64,000 bases of DNA, taken from Hygrocybe punicea (lineage: Eukaryota; Basidiomycota; Agaricomycetes; Agaricales; Hygrophoraceae). A program made the translations under genes and the position numbers. A model generated the notes under the pieces. That model saw only the letters and a program-made list of their open reading frames with translations. It ran no database searches and was not told the origin of the DNA. This document shows, one piece after another, positions 54,516 through 64,000 of the stretch. Location of the stretch: the NCBI GenBank assembly GCA_963556145.1, contig OY744471.1, positions 1,791,590-1,855,589 on the forward strand, written 5' to 3'. Numbering within the stretch: the stretch's first letter is position 1; the number at the start of each line of letters is the position of its first letter.

Positions 54516-57055
54516 GGCATTTGTAGTTGTTCGAAATGAGGAGAGAAATATCTGGCGCTTGTAGCAATTGTTAGGCTTGCGAAGCAGAGCGAACCGGTGG
54601 TCTGTTCCTGAAAGTGAAACCCGAGGTTCATATAGACGCTGCAATGAGGTTTCTCATAGCTTCCTGATACGGAGCGCCGGAGGAGGCTGCGTAGCGTCAA
54701 TTGATAGCTTCTGCCTGGAACCAAATTCCGAAGTTGCTGTACATGTTTGGACCCTTGAAATGGGGCATGTCAGCAAGTGTTCAAGGACTAATAAGTAATC
54801 GTTGGGGTAGATGGCTAATATTGGCTATGTCCATTCCATTCTTCAGAGGGACTCGTCGTAGGCCACCAAAAGAGTACTAGTGACCCAAAAGACAGGGAGA
54901 TCAGATGGATCCTCGGGTCGTGCACAGGAAACCGGTTGAGCGCTTGAGTTTAGATGCACCTGAAGGTCACAAGGTGAACACCGAACTTACTAACTTAGCC
55001 TGATCAATTCGAAATTCACACGCCTGTCACTGGTAAGAATTGCCTCAAGTGGATATGACCCAAAACTTCCTCTCAAAATAGCCTTCTCCGCTTGGCTCGT
55101 TGAACAAAGGGCCAACAAACCATCAGCATGCCAGATGACCAACTGCTTCCACAGCTCATAGCCTTGTGGTCCCCCTCGACAATGAGGTTGAGGATGACCC
55201 AGAAATCAGCAAATTCAGCAGGTAGTAAAGTGAAGGCCCCTTGTGCACAATGGACTGGCAATGATACTTGCAATCTTTTTGCTTGACCACAAGGCTGAGG
55301 GTGACAATGGAGGATCATTCAAGAAAACAACCAGGCAGGCAGCAGCATCAGCACAGATTTGAAACTCACCCTGGGAAAATGCAACATTCCCAGGATAATG
55401 TGAGAGCCAAAGTATTTTTCCTGATGTTGACTCCAGCCAAAATGATATGTCACTACATCTGCTTAACAGGCATGTACCCCAATATGGCTATATTCTATAG
55501 CACATGACCTGGTGACAAATCATCTGAGCCATCTGGACCCTGATGACATATAGCCAGTCAAAACTGGTCATGAGAAAAATGACATGAGACAGCCTCATGT
55601 TTGCCTCATGGCACCTTGGTGGTAGCAGCTACAGTACAATTGGATAGATGGACATGCTGTATTGTCAAGGCAGCCTTATTGTTATTAATCTTTTTCTTTT
55701 GTAGATGTTGACCCAGGAGTCTGTATTTCATGGCAATTCCCTAACCTCTTAGTATTTAAAGGTTCACTTTTTGGACTAAGTTTCCTCTTTTCCCTTCTTC
55801 ATGTTTAGTCTGGTTTTGGGGCTGATCCATTTTGTCTTGGGTAACCCCCACAGTTTGCAATAATGCCAGACCCCAAATCCCCCCTCTTAGCAGTGTTGCC
55901 TTAGCTATAAGCAGCAATGAAAGCTGCTTTTCTCTCCTCTGGATACCAACCCCTAGTTGAGTTGATTGTTGCCAGAGCCTGCTGTTGTAACACATAACTC
56001 ATTTCATCACCAATTCTATTGTACTGAGCCTGCCACAGACTTCCACACCAAAATCATGGAATATCTTACTCATACAGGATTATATGCAAATCTCAAGGCT
56101 CATTGTAACCACATGAAGAAAGAAGCAACTAGACAAGTATGTCAATGAACTTATTGCTTATTCATTTTTCTTGCACTGATCATCGTTGTAGGGAGACAAG
56201 CATATTTGTTGACTTCTCATTTTCAGGAAATCCACAGACCCATTTTTCCACCTCGCACTTCAGATACTCAACATTTGTGCCAATTTAGCCACCTGTGAAA
56301 GGTTTGGAGTGTTTTTGGTCTCAATTTGACAAAGCTTCATAATCACTTAGGGACTTCAATTCTAAGTTCACTCAGTGAACTGAAGATGCATATATGGGAT
56401 GAGCACATGTGAGACAAAGAAACAGATGAAGTGTCTTTTTGTCAATAGATCACAGGCATTGGGGCCAGCTGTCTCAGTGACTCCTGGGAATTTCCTCAGA
56501 CAGTCCTATTGCTGCCTGTCTGCACCTCCCATGCAACTGAACCCTCCAACAATGGGTTTTGAAATATTGCTGAAGACCAGGTGCAGTGGATTGCCAAGGA
56601 TGAGACATATTGAGAGCCAGTGACATGTTCAACAATCATTGGCCAACCAATTTCCTTATGCAACTTCTTCAACTTCACCCAGCCTGACTGAGTTGGGCTT
56701 TATGAGCATGTGGCACATAATAGTTTAGATGAGGAGCTTGAGTTATATGAATTATTGGATCATGATGCTGCTGGTGAGGAGCAGCTAGTAATGATGTTAT
56801 GATGGTGGAAGGTATGCCAGAAAGAAGACGGCGCCAAGGCACTGTAGGTAAGGCTACTTACCAGTTTATTAATTATTTTATTAATTACATAATATTTTAT
56901 CTAGAATATTTGATAAATCCTGTGGCGGTAATTGAAGCCAAATTGTGGTGCTTGAGACACAAGTGCAAAGAGTAAAGGAGAAGCTAGAAGCTATGCAACA
57001 GAAGCTTGAAGGCTATCCACAGGAACTCCATTACCACCTCGGCCACCTTGCAGAG
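54516..57055. other. CpG-poor region without supported genes
   Basis: Apart from the first 500 bases (BTB promoter side), CG is rare. At 55970-55995, GTTGCCAGAGCCTGCTGTTGTAACA resembles the 3' end of the LTR at 57056-57634, so a decayed LTR of that family ends there. A CAATGAGG/GAGGATGA-rich segment at 55090-55320 appears in two partly matching halves. No open frame is convincing. Confidence 0.45.
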
Positions 57056-57634
57056 TGTTACGTTTCACCCCGATCTAACCCCCGCTTCTGACCCTGTTGC
57101 CAACTCTATATCCAACAATGATATCATAACATGGGTCCAGAACATTGTTGATGACAATCAAAGGTGATATCCCAATCCATACGATTATCCCCATCGCCCT
57201 ATTACCGCCGATATGCCACCATCATACACGCTCATACATGCACTCAACAATACCGCACAACATAACCACCGGATCAGTTGTCTGCTGACACCAGACCTGC
57301 AATGCAGCTGTTGGCCACCACGATGGCACCCCAGAACGTACAGACCATGAAGCGAACCAAGATGCCATTCATCTCGGAGCTTATCCTCCTCGCAGCCATA
57401 CATGACGAAGAAGCCGACCCTGAAGTCATTCAATTAGTATATAATCATGGACATTCATAGTCAGTAACCTTTAAGTTTAGTCTAGCTACTCTTCCCCCGA
57501 CTGCTACCAGAAAACCCAGATCTCTCTCCTCTCTCCCCTCCTCTTTACCATTGTTTGTACTCGCTTTTATCTTTAAACATCCTCGTTTGGTTTGCTGTTG
57601 CCGGAGTCTGCTATAAGAACAGCGATCCGTAACA
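57056..57634 (+). repeat. 5' LTR of element 4
   Basis: 579 bp with 7-bp inverted ends TGTTACG...CGTAACA. It is followed, after about 245 bases of leader, by a gag frame on the same strand, so this is a 5' LTR. Its partner is not in the window: the element is truncated before 58734. Confidence 0.75.
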
Positions 57635-57880
57635 CAAGACTAAACTTTCTCTACTCCCTCGACACCAAACCAAGACATCCTGGAACCTCGACGATACCGA
57701 ACCCCAGATTCAGACCAAGATGACGAGTATCACCTTGCACCCGAAACATCAGATTCCTCTGACGACGACTTCGACCATTTCGTCGCGACACAGACTACCT
57801 TCCGATCTGCACCTTTCCCCGCGTCATCATTTCCTACTCCAACAACTACTTTATACAATCAAACTCAACCACAAACAAGA

Positions 57881-58527
57881 ATGTCAGGTGAAACATCTGG
57901 AGAAACCCATGAAACCCAAGACACCATTACCACTACATCACCTGCAGCCCCGTCACCTCCAAAATCTCATATTGCTTCGCCGGCTAAATATGACAGAAAT
58001 AAAGAAGGATTTAAGACATTCATCCAAGGGGCATTCATCTACATCCGAGCCAACACAGTCGCTTTTGACTTGGAAGAAAAGCAGATCCTCTTCATCCTTT
58101 CGTATTTGCAAGGAGGACTTGCTGGACAATGGGCGGATGAGTACGTCGACATTGCCTTGGAGCACTCCCCCCGTCAACTTCGGAAGCATGGACAACTTCC
58201 TCAAAGAATTCAAATGACATTTCGAAAAACCGGACCAGAAGAAAGACGCATTGACGAAGTTGAATGACTTACGCCAAGGAAAAATGACAGCCGATGAATT
58301 TTGGATTGAGTTTGACACTCTCCGGCGCATCGCTGGACTCGGTGAAATCCTGAATGAGCGTTATCTTATTCAGCTCATTGAATTACACATGAACAAGCAC
58401 TTGATCGACCAGATTTATACAGGCATGACCATCCCAACCACCATTGAGGAATGGCGAGAACTGTTAGAGGCGTGCAACTCCGGAAGGATCGGAGTTCTTC
58501 GGAGGAGCGGAGACGTCAACTCTTGAA
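57881..58527 (+). pseudogene. Ty3 gag fragment (element 4)
   Basis: ATG at 57881 (MSGETSGETHETQ) leads through a Pro/Ser linker to the retrotransposon gag fold (DRNKEGFKTFIQGAFIYI..., LSYLQGGLAGQWADEYVD). The frame slips in a run of C near 58170, continues one frame away (NFGSMDNFLKEFK), meets TGA at 58215-58217 and resumes with LTKLNDLRQGKMTADEFW...IEEWRELLEACN. Homology fades after about 58480. The zinc knuckle, protease and pol are absent. A further 200 bases (58528-58733) separate it from the LTR of element 3 and hold nothing I recognise. Confidence 0.75.
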
Positions 58528-58733
58528 GTAGGTTCACTACTTCCTTAAGTCGTATTGAGAAGACGTGGACGGAGCGGAGTTAGTCCGGAGTTCCGGACTA
58601 AGTATTAAGATAACTAATGAGCTTAAGGGAAAGCCTTAAGTTTGAGAGTGGGTAAGAAATAAGGAACTCAAGTTGATTTTCTGAACGGAGTTACAGAACA
58701 TTGTAGTTCTAGTTATATACTTGGTAGACTAAT

Positions 58734-59016
58734 TGTCATGTCCTTGGAGACGTGAAGACAATATGAACTCCGGAAAGAGGACCGGAGTTCGGAAGAAAAT
58801 AAAAGGGATAAAAGGTTGCTATGTACGGTGACAAGTAAACAAAGGGGAGGAAGAGAAAAGGAGGTCGGAGTAAACGGAGATGGGGAAGAATAGTAATTAA
58901 CAAGAGAAGAACAATAACGTACGCGAGAAGATAAGATAAGATAAGATAAGATAAGTCGGCGGAAAAGTCCGGAGCGGAGTTCGTCGGAATCCGGCGGAGC
59001 TGCATGGGATATGACA
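58734..59016 (-). repeat. 3' LTR of chromovirus element 3
   Basis: 283 bp with inverted ends TGTCATGTCC...GGATATGACA (one mismatch). On the minus strand the purine tract AAGGGGGAGATA lies directly before it (59017-59028), as expected at the 3' LTR of a minus-strand element. It contains a GATAA microsatellite (58929-58955). The 5' LTR lies beyond 64000, so identity and target duplication cannot be checked. Confidence 0.75.
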
Positions 59017-59138
59017 GTATCTCCCCCTTAGCGTCGAACCCCTGAGACGCCTGTGGAACAAAGGGAGAACCGCAGCGGAGTTCAAAGCGGAGGGCCTATG
59101 GTATAAAACAAACTCCTGGCCAGGAGACAATCCAAAAA

Positions 59139-59993
59139 ATGTCGTCCTCACAATTATCGTCCTCGCAAGAGATAGCCGCGCGCATCAAGGAGATGGAGCG
59201 CGAATTCGCCGAAATGAGGGCGAAAGAGGAGGCAGAAGAACGGAGAAAAGCGGAGGACGAGAGGAAGAAGGCGGAAGAGGAGAGGAGACAGAAGATCCAG
59301 GCGGAGGCGATGAAAAGGGTGGAGGAGGAAATGAAGAAGAAAACGGCGGTGGAGGAGGAGAAAAAGAAAGTGGAGGCGGCGGAGGAGGGGCCCTCAAGTG
59401 CGGAGAAGGGGAAGAGAAAAAGAGACGGGTAAGCAAAGGCACATAAATGAAAGACCGGAGTTGACTACAGAAGCAGGGCCGTACAATGCAAGGCGTGCGC
59501 GGAACGCCGGGAAAACTGCGTGTGGCCCGCGTCCGGAAAGGCGCGGAGTTGCGATGCATGCAAGAAGAGAAAAGCGCGATGCGAGGTAGATGGTGAAGAG
59601 GGTGGAGTGAAGAAGAAAAAGAAAAAGGAGGAAAAGGAGGAATCCGGATCGGAGTACCGCGGAGTGGAGCCCGCGGTAAAGAAACCGCTGACGAGGACGG
59701 AGCAGCTTCTTCACAAGCTGCTCCGGGCGACAGAAGAAAACACGGCGATGTTGGGACGGGTCGCGGAGGCATGCGAGGGGGTATGGGACACCGTGGAGGA
59801 TCTCCGCGAACATGCGGTTCAATGGGCCGACCATCTGAGGAACTTAGAGTTCCTCAGAGATAATTCATACGAGCTCCGGAAGTACACTCCGGAGTCCGAG
59901 GACATCGCGCCGGAGGAGACGGAAACGGAGTGGGAAGAGGGGGATTTTTTGGGGAAAGGAGGAAACCTTGAAATTAGTCCGCGAAAATCGTAA
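59139..59993 (+). CDS. Convergent accessory gene of element 3: coiled coil + Zn(II)2Cys6-like cluster
   Basis: Two exons, 59139-59428 and 59477-59993, joined across a 48-nt GTAAGC...CAG intron; 268 residues, no internal stop. Residues about 8-80 form a Glu/Lys/Arg coiled coil; KGKRKR is NLS-like. The cluster C-x2-C-x6-C-x10-C-x2-C-x6-C (59487-59582, residues about 100-132) matches the Gal4-type Zn(II)2Cys6 rule, and its second half is CDACKKRKARC. A Lys-rich linker, a helix (TEQLLHKLLRATEENTAML) and an acidic tail follow. The stop is 10 bp from the pol stop of element 3 on the opposite strand. It is the best-preserved of the three such genes here. Confidence 0.75.
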
Positions 59994-60003
59994 ATAGACA
60001 GAA

Positions 60004-63000
60004 TTAATAGGACGGGCCCGGTTTCAAAGGATAAGCGGAGTGAAAGTCCGAAACAAGCTCAGTAGCATGTCCAAGTTCGGAGGCCAAGATCCAAGAAGTT
60101 TCTTCGTCAGTGCCTTCGTAGCCCTCCCAACGTACAAGGTACAGTAGCTTGCAAGCACGACGGCGGTTGTCGATCTTGGAATCGAGTATTTCGGAGATCT
60201 CAAACTCCGGTTCTCCGTCGACAACGATCGGAGGAGGCAGAGGTTGGACACGGTTAGGAATGGTATTCGGAGTCGCCGGTTCGAGCTGAGAGACATGATA
60301 GACCGGGTGAACAGAGCGGAGAGCCTCCGGAAGACGGAGGGTATATGAGTGAGTACCGGCCTTAGCAATAACTTCAAAAGGCCCCAAGTTCTTCTCAGAA
60401 AGTTTCCTGGAGGGTCTAGTAGTCCGGAAATGCTCAGCTTTGACGTAGACGGAATCCGAAACCTTGAAGTTCGGAGGCGGAGCGCGCTTCAAGTCCGCGT
60501 AGTGTTGATAACGTTGTTGTGCCTCAGAGATGGTTTGTCGAAGTTGTTGATGTAACTCATCGAGGTCCACAGCGAATTTTCGTGCGTGGGCGGAGGAGAG
60601 GTCGCGCTCCGGGTGAACGGAAAGGTTAGGGTGGTAACCTTTATTGGCAAAGAAAGGAGAAACTCCGGTAGTGGTGTTTGGAGCGTTGTTGTAAGCAAAT
60701 TCCGCAAGAGGAAGGAGGGACGACCAATTATCTTGCTGATAATTGCAATAAACGCGGAGATATTGCTCAAGGGTTTGATTGACGCGTTCCGTTTGGCCAT
60801 CGCCTTCAGGATGATAACCGGAGGTAAAGTGGAGTTTCATGTCGAGGGCCTTTCCGAGAGACCGGAAAAAATGGGAAACAAATTCCGTGCCTCTATCGGA
60901 GGTGACGTGACTAGGAACTCCGTGCTTAGAAAAAACGTGAATAAGGAAAAGATGTGCGAGTTGGGGGGAAGTAATCGTATCGTAAGTTGGAATAAAGATC
61001 CCTTGCTTGGAAAGACGGTCAACCACAACTAGGATGGCCGTAAATCCTTCGGAGTCCGGAAGTTGTTCGATGAAATCCATGGAAATTGAATTCCATGGTT
61101 TCTCCGGAATAGGGAGCTGCTTAAGCAATCCGTAAGGACGATGCCGAGGGGTTTTGGATCTCGCGCAGGTTGTGCAAGACTTGCAGTAATCACGGACAAA
61201 AGTCCGGAGTCCGGGCCAGGTGTATTCCCGCCGGATGATTTCGAGAGTCTTATTTTGCCCGAAGTGTCCTGCAGTAGGATGATCATGTTTGGAACGCAAA
61301 ATCCGGAGTCGTAGGTCATTGACATCGGGGACATAGATACGATTATCAAGGCGTAGAAAACCTAAATCGTCGATAGACCATCGAGGATCTGGGCCGGAGG
61401 TGGTACGGGAAACATGTCCGGAGGCAATAGGATCAACCTGTAGTCCGGAGATGATATCGGAGTGAAGGGAATCGACGTCTATGGTGAATCCGGCGCCAAG
61501 GACTACATCTTCGAGGGAAGTCGCTCGGAGGGACGAAGCCAATTGTTCCGGCCCAAAAACAGGGCGGAAATTGTGAGGATTGGCTTTGGCGTAGTCGCTA
61601 TCTCCCCCTTTAGCGTAGACGTCCCAGCGTCGAGTAAGGGTATCGGGCTTAGTGCCAAGCTTGCCTGGGCGAAAGCGGATAACAAAGTTGAAGCGGGAAA
61701 GGAACTCCGACCAGCGGGCTTGACGGCGGGTAAGCAAGCGGACGGTGGAGAAGTACTCCAAATTTTTGTGATCGGTGATAACGTCGACCGGAGTAGCAGT
61801 ACCTTCCAAATAATGCCGCCAGGCAGTGAAAGCGTCGAAGATGGCAAGGAGTTCCTTGTCATGGGTATCGTAGTTCAACTCCGAGTCCGAAAGGGTACGA
61901 GACCGGAAAGCAACCGGATGAATTTCACCGTCAGGATGGCGTACGGAGAGAATGGAAGCAACGGCGTAATCGGAAGCATCAGTCTCCACCAGAGTGTCAA
62001 ACTCGGGTGACCAATGGGAAAGGATTGGGGCGGAAATGAAAGCGGATTTCAAGTCATTGAAGGCGGAACGACACTTATCATCGAAATTCCATTGTAACCC
62101 TTTACGAGTGAGCCGGGTAAGTGGAATAGTGATGGAGGAATAGTCCGGAATGAAACGCCGGTAAAAATTGGCGAATCCAAGGAAGGATTGAACATCTTTG
62201 ATCTTCCGGGGTTCCGGCCAATCCTGGATAGTTTGGACCTTGGCAGGATCCATAGAAAGGCCTTGGGGGGAAAGAATGTAACCCAAGTATTCCACCGTGT
62301 CAACGCCAAAAGAGCACTTCTCGGCGTTGGCATAGAGGCCGTGTTTCCGGAGTCGTCGGAGGACTTCGCGGACATGGTCTACATGATCAGCGGGGTCATC
62401 GGAATAAATAAGGATGTCGTCAAGGTAAACAATGACAGAGACGTCAAGGAGGTCGGAAAAAATATCGTTGACGAAGTGTTGGAAGGCCGCCGGGGCGTTA
62501 GTAAGACCTTCCGGAATTACCAACCATTCAAACGAGCCATAGCGAGTGCGGAAAGCTGTTTTCCACTCATCACCTTCGGCAATCCGGACTAAATGGTAGG
62601 CGTGTTTAAGGTCGATTTTAGTGTAAATGCGCGCAGTCCGGGGAGCGTCGAGAAGGTCCGCCGTAAGAGGGATAGGATAGCGGTCCTTCCTCGTGATACG
62701 ATTGAGTCCTCGGAAATCCACGCAAAGTCGAAGACTTCCATTTTTCTTCCGAGAGAAAAGAATGGGAGCTCCGCAGGGAGAACGGGAGGAGCGGACGAAA
62801 CCCGCCCGGAGATTCTTGTCAAGGAATTCCCGAAGGGTCTCGAGCTCTAAGGGTGAAATAGAGTAAATCGGGCCAAAAGGAGGTTTTGCACCATCCTCCA
62901 AATTAATTTTGAGGTCGTAAGGACGGTGTTCAGGGAGGTTCCAAGCCTTCGTTTTGCTAAAGACGTCAGCGAATTCGTGATACTCTTCAGGGATATTGTG

Positions 63001-63723
63001 AAGGTCCACGGAGGGTTCGGAGGACTCCGGAGGGCCGTAGCTTGCAGAGCGACCGGTGGCGTCAGGTAATCGGACTTCCATACGGAAGACCTGAGTGCCG
63101 GGTACTTTGCAACCACGCAAAAAGGCTTGAGCGCTGACAAAGGAGATGTCAGGCTTCGAGGCGGATGGTGAAGAAGGTCCAGGCGGAGTAGACGGAGAGG
63201 ACGGAGGTCGTACTGGAGGGTCCGGAAGTGGTGCCTCGCTAGGCACCGGAGTCGACAACGGAGGCGCGGAATCAGAAGAACGGAATTTAACGCTATGCTC
63301 GATCCAGTCAATCAACGGATTGTATTTGGCGAGCCAGCTATATCCAAGAACTGCGGAAACAGACGGATCCAACGGAGTGACCAAAAATTCTAAGATTAGA
63401 ATTTCACCAGTAGAAAAACGGACAGAGATAGATACACATTTGTCGATGATTCCACCGGAGGAACCATCAAACAAGCGGAGGCGTTTCGGAGCAGTAGGAA
63501 AAATAGGAAGATTGTGAAGGGAACAAAATTCCGGGTCAATGAAACAATGCGTCGATCCACAATCCACAAGGGTAACGATAAGCGTAGTAGAATGATAAAG
63601 AGAAATCGTCAAGGAATCGTTAGAAAGAGCGGACGCGTTGAGTTTTACTTCCGGTAGCGCACAGTCAGGTTCAACGCAGCCTACATCCTGTGCCGGAGTA
63701 TGCAGACTGCTCTCTATTTTTCC
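60004..63723 (-). CDS. Pol polyprotein of Ty3 chromovirus (element 3)
   Basis: The -1 frame after the gag stop is open from 63723 to a stop at 60004, about 1240 codons. Order: protease (LVDCGSTHCFID, about 63555; D-C-G active site), proline-rich linker, RT (VDFRGLN, YLDDILIYSDD at about 62410), RNase H (ETDASDYAV...), integrase HHCC (HPTAGHFGQ...CKSCTTC, 61160-61270) and DDE (SMDFIEQLP, VTSDRGTEF, GQTERVNQ), a GPY-type module, and a chromodomain at the end (FEISEILDSK...YLVRWEGY...SWI, about 60060-60210). All main catalytic residues are present. The chromodomain would direct integration to marked chromatin. Confidence 0.92.
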   Translation of the reverse strand, partial: GKIESSLHTPAQDVGCVEPDCALPEVKLNASALSNDSLTISLYHSTTLIVTLVDCGSTHCFIDPEFCSLHNLPIFPTAPKRLRLFDGSSGGIIDKCVSISVRFSTGEILILEFLVTPLDPSVSAVLGYSWLAKYNPLIDWIEHSVKFRSSDSAPPLSTPVPSEAPLPDPPVRPPSSPSTPPGPSSPSASKPDISFVSAQAFLRGCKVPGTQVFRMEVRLPDATGRSASYGPPESSEPSVDLHNIPEEYHEFADVFSKTKAWNLPEHRPYDLKINLEDGAKPPFGPIYSISPLELETLREFLDKNLRAGFVRSSRSPCGAPILFSRKKNGSLRLCVDFRGLNRITRKDRYPIPLTADLLDAPRTARIYTKIDLKHAYHLVRIAEGDEWKTAFRTRYGSFEWLVIPEGLTNAPAAFQHFVNDIFSDLLDVSVIVYLDDILIYSDDPADHVDHVREVLRRLRKHGLYANAEKCSFGVDTVEYLGYILSPQGLSMDPAKVQTIQDWPEPRKIKDVQSFLGFANFYRRFIPDYSSITIPLTRLTRKGLQWNFDDKCRSAFNDLKSAFISAPILSHWSPEFDTLVETDASDYAVASILSVRHPDGEIHPVAFRSRTLSDSELNYDTHDKELLAIFDAFTAWRHYLEGTATPVDVITDHKNLEYFSTVRLLTRRQARWSEFLSRFNFVIRFRPGKLGTKPDTLTRRWDVYAKGGDSDYAKANPHNFRPVFGPEQLASSLRATSLEDVVLGAGFTIDVDSLHSDIISGLQVDPIASGHVSRTTSGPDPRWSIDDLGFLRLDNRIYVPDVNDLRLRILRSKHDHPTAGHFGQNKTLEIIRREYTWPGLRTFVRDYCKSCTTCARSKTPRHRPYGLLKQLPIPEKPWNSISMDFIEQLPDSEGFTAILVVVDRLSKQGIFIPTYDTITSPQLAHLFLIHVFSKHGVPSHVTSDRGTEFVSHFFRSLGKALDMKLHFTSGYHPEGDGQTERVNQTLEQYLRVYCNYQQDNWSSLLPLAEFAYNNAPNTTTGVSPFFANKGYHPNLSVHPERDLSSAHARKFAVDLDELHQQLRQTISEAQQRYQHYADLKRAPPPNFKVSDSVYVKAEHFRTTRPSRKLSEKNLGPFEVIAKAGTHSYTLRLPEALRSVHPVYHVSQLEPATPNTIPNRVQPLPPPIVVDGEPEFEISEILDSKIDNRRRACKLLYLVRWEGYEGTDEETSWILASELGHATELVSDFHSAYPLKPGPSY

Positions 63724-64000
63724 GGCTCCTCTAGAGAATCGGAACTAGAGACCGGAGGTGCGGAGGAAGTGGAGGCGGCGCGGGCGGCAACGCGAGTGGA
63801 CGAATATTTGGCCTTGGTGCAATCCTTGGCCATGTGTCCGGCTCCTCCGCATATAATGCAGAGTTTATTGTCGATGCGGCGTTGACGTTCCGCGGGCTTG
63901 AGTTTACCATCCTTGCCTAGCTTATCGGCGTAGACAGGAGGGGTTTTCGGAGTGGTGGAGGAGGTACTACCGGAGTTGGTAGTTTTGGCAGGGGACTTCT
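63714..64000 (-). CDS. Gag of element 3, C-terminal part (runs off the window)
   Basis: The minus strand carries a canonical CCHC knuckle, C-x2-C-x4-H-x4-C (CIICGGAGHMAKDC, about 63825-63866), and ends LEEPEK at TAG 63714-63716. The sequence before the stop is GGAAAAATAG: heptamer G-GAA-AAA (63717-63723) directly upstream, with pol in the -1 frame. The N-terminal gag and 5' LTR are beyond base 64000. Confidence 0.85.
   Translation of the reverse strand, partial: KSPAKTTNSGSTSSTTPKTPPVYADKLGKDGKLKPAERQRRIDNKLCIICGGAGHMAKDCTKAKYSSTRVAARAASTSSAPPVSSSDSLEEPEK

Noticed and set aside
54568..54798. Short frames upstream of the BTB gene
   Set aside because: No similarity and no splice-supported extension; likely promoter and leader sequence.

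Overview
The window reads as nuclear DNA of a basidiomycete fungus, most likely an agaricomycete (mushroom-type). The reasons are host genes cut by many 48-63 nt introns, a NACHT-TPR STAND protein, an agaricomycete-style BTB protein, and a dense nest of Ty3/gypsy elements, a Tad-like LINE and non-autonomous DNA transposons. Nothing points to bacteria.

Layout. 1-23.5 kb is a transposon nest. The target is a minus-strand LINE (23.47 kb down to 0.9 kb). A composite Ty3 element (1328-18800) and a hAT-type miniature element (19103-20391) are inserted in it, and an LTR (1-898) bounds it. An 8.4-kb palindromic DNA element (4313-12717), built of 34-bp tandem repeats, sits inside the pol gene of the Ty3 element. 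23.5-25.8 kb holds decayed LTR pieces. 25.8-39.9 kb is a cluster of three small genes of unknown function: a CCHC zinc-knuckle protein, a one-pass membrane protein and a GX3-repeat protein. Each is interrupted, by hAT copies (26124-27291, 38418-39724) or by a nearly intact 9.8-kb Ty3 element with identical LTRs (27844-37649). 40.2-45.5 kb is CpG-poor transposon remains.

45.5-54.5 kb is the gene-bearing island: a NACHT pseudogene beside a truncated HEM13 exon, a NACHT-TPR protein, a mitochondrial two-HMG-box protein, the TFIIH subunit TFB5, ribose-5-phosphate isomerase RKI1 and a BTB protein. 54.5-57 kb is again CpG-poor. 57-64 kb holds a broken gag element and most of a Ty3 chromovirus on the minus strand that runs out of the window.

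Most striking observation. All three Ty3 elements, from at least two distinct lineages, carry an extra intron-containing gene between pol and the 3' LTR, convergent to pol. Its product combines a charged coiled coil with a six-cysteine cluster. The spacing matches the fungal Zn(II)2Cys6 (Gal4-type) DNA-binding domain in two copies and is a close variant in the third. The same elements appear to use a -1 frameshift at or near the gag stop. Several reading frames are broken by single TGA codons explicable as CGA to TGA changes, alongside CpG-depleted blocks, which suggests methylation-linked decay of repeats.
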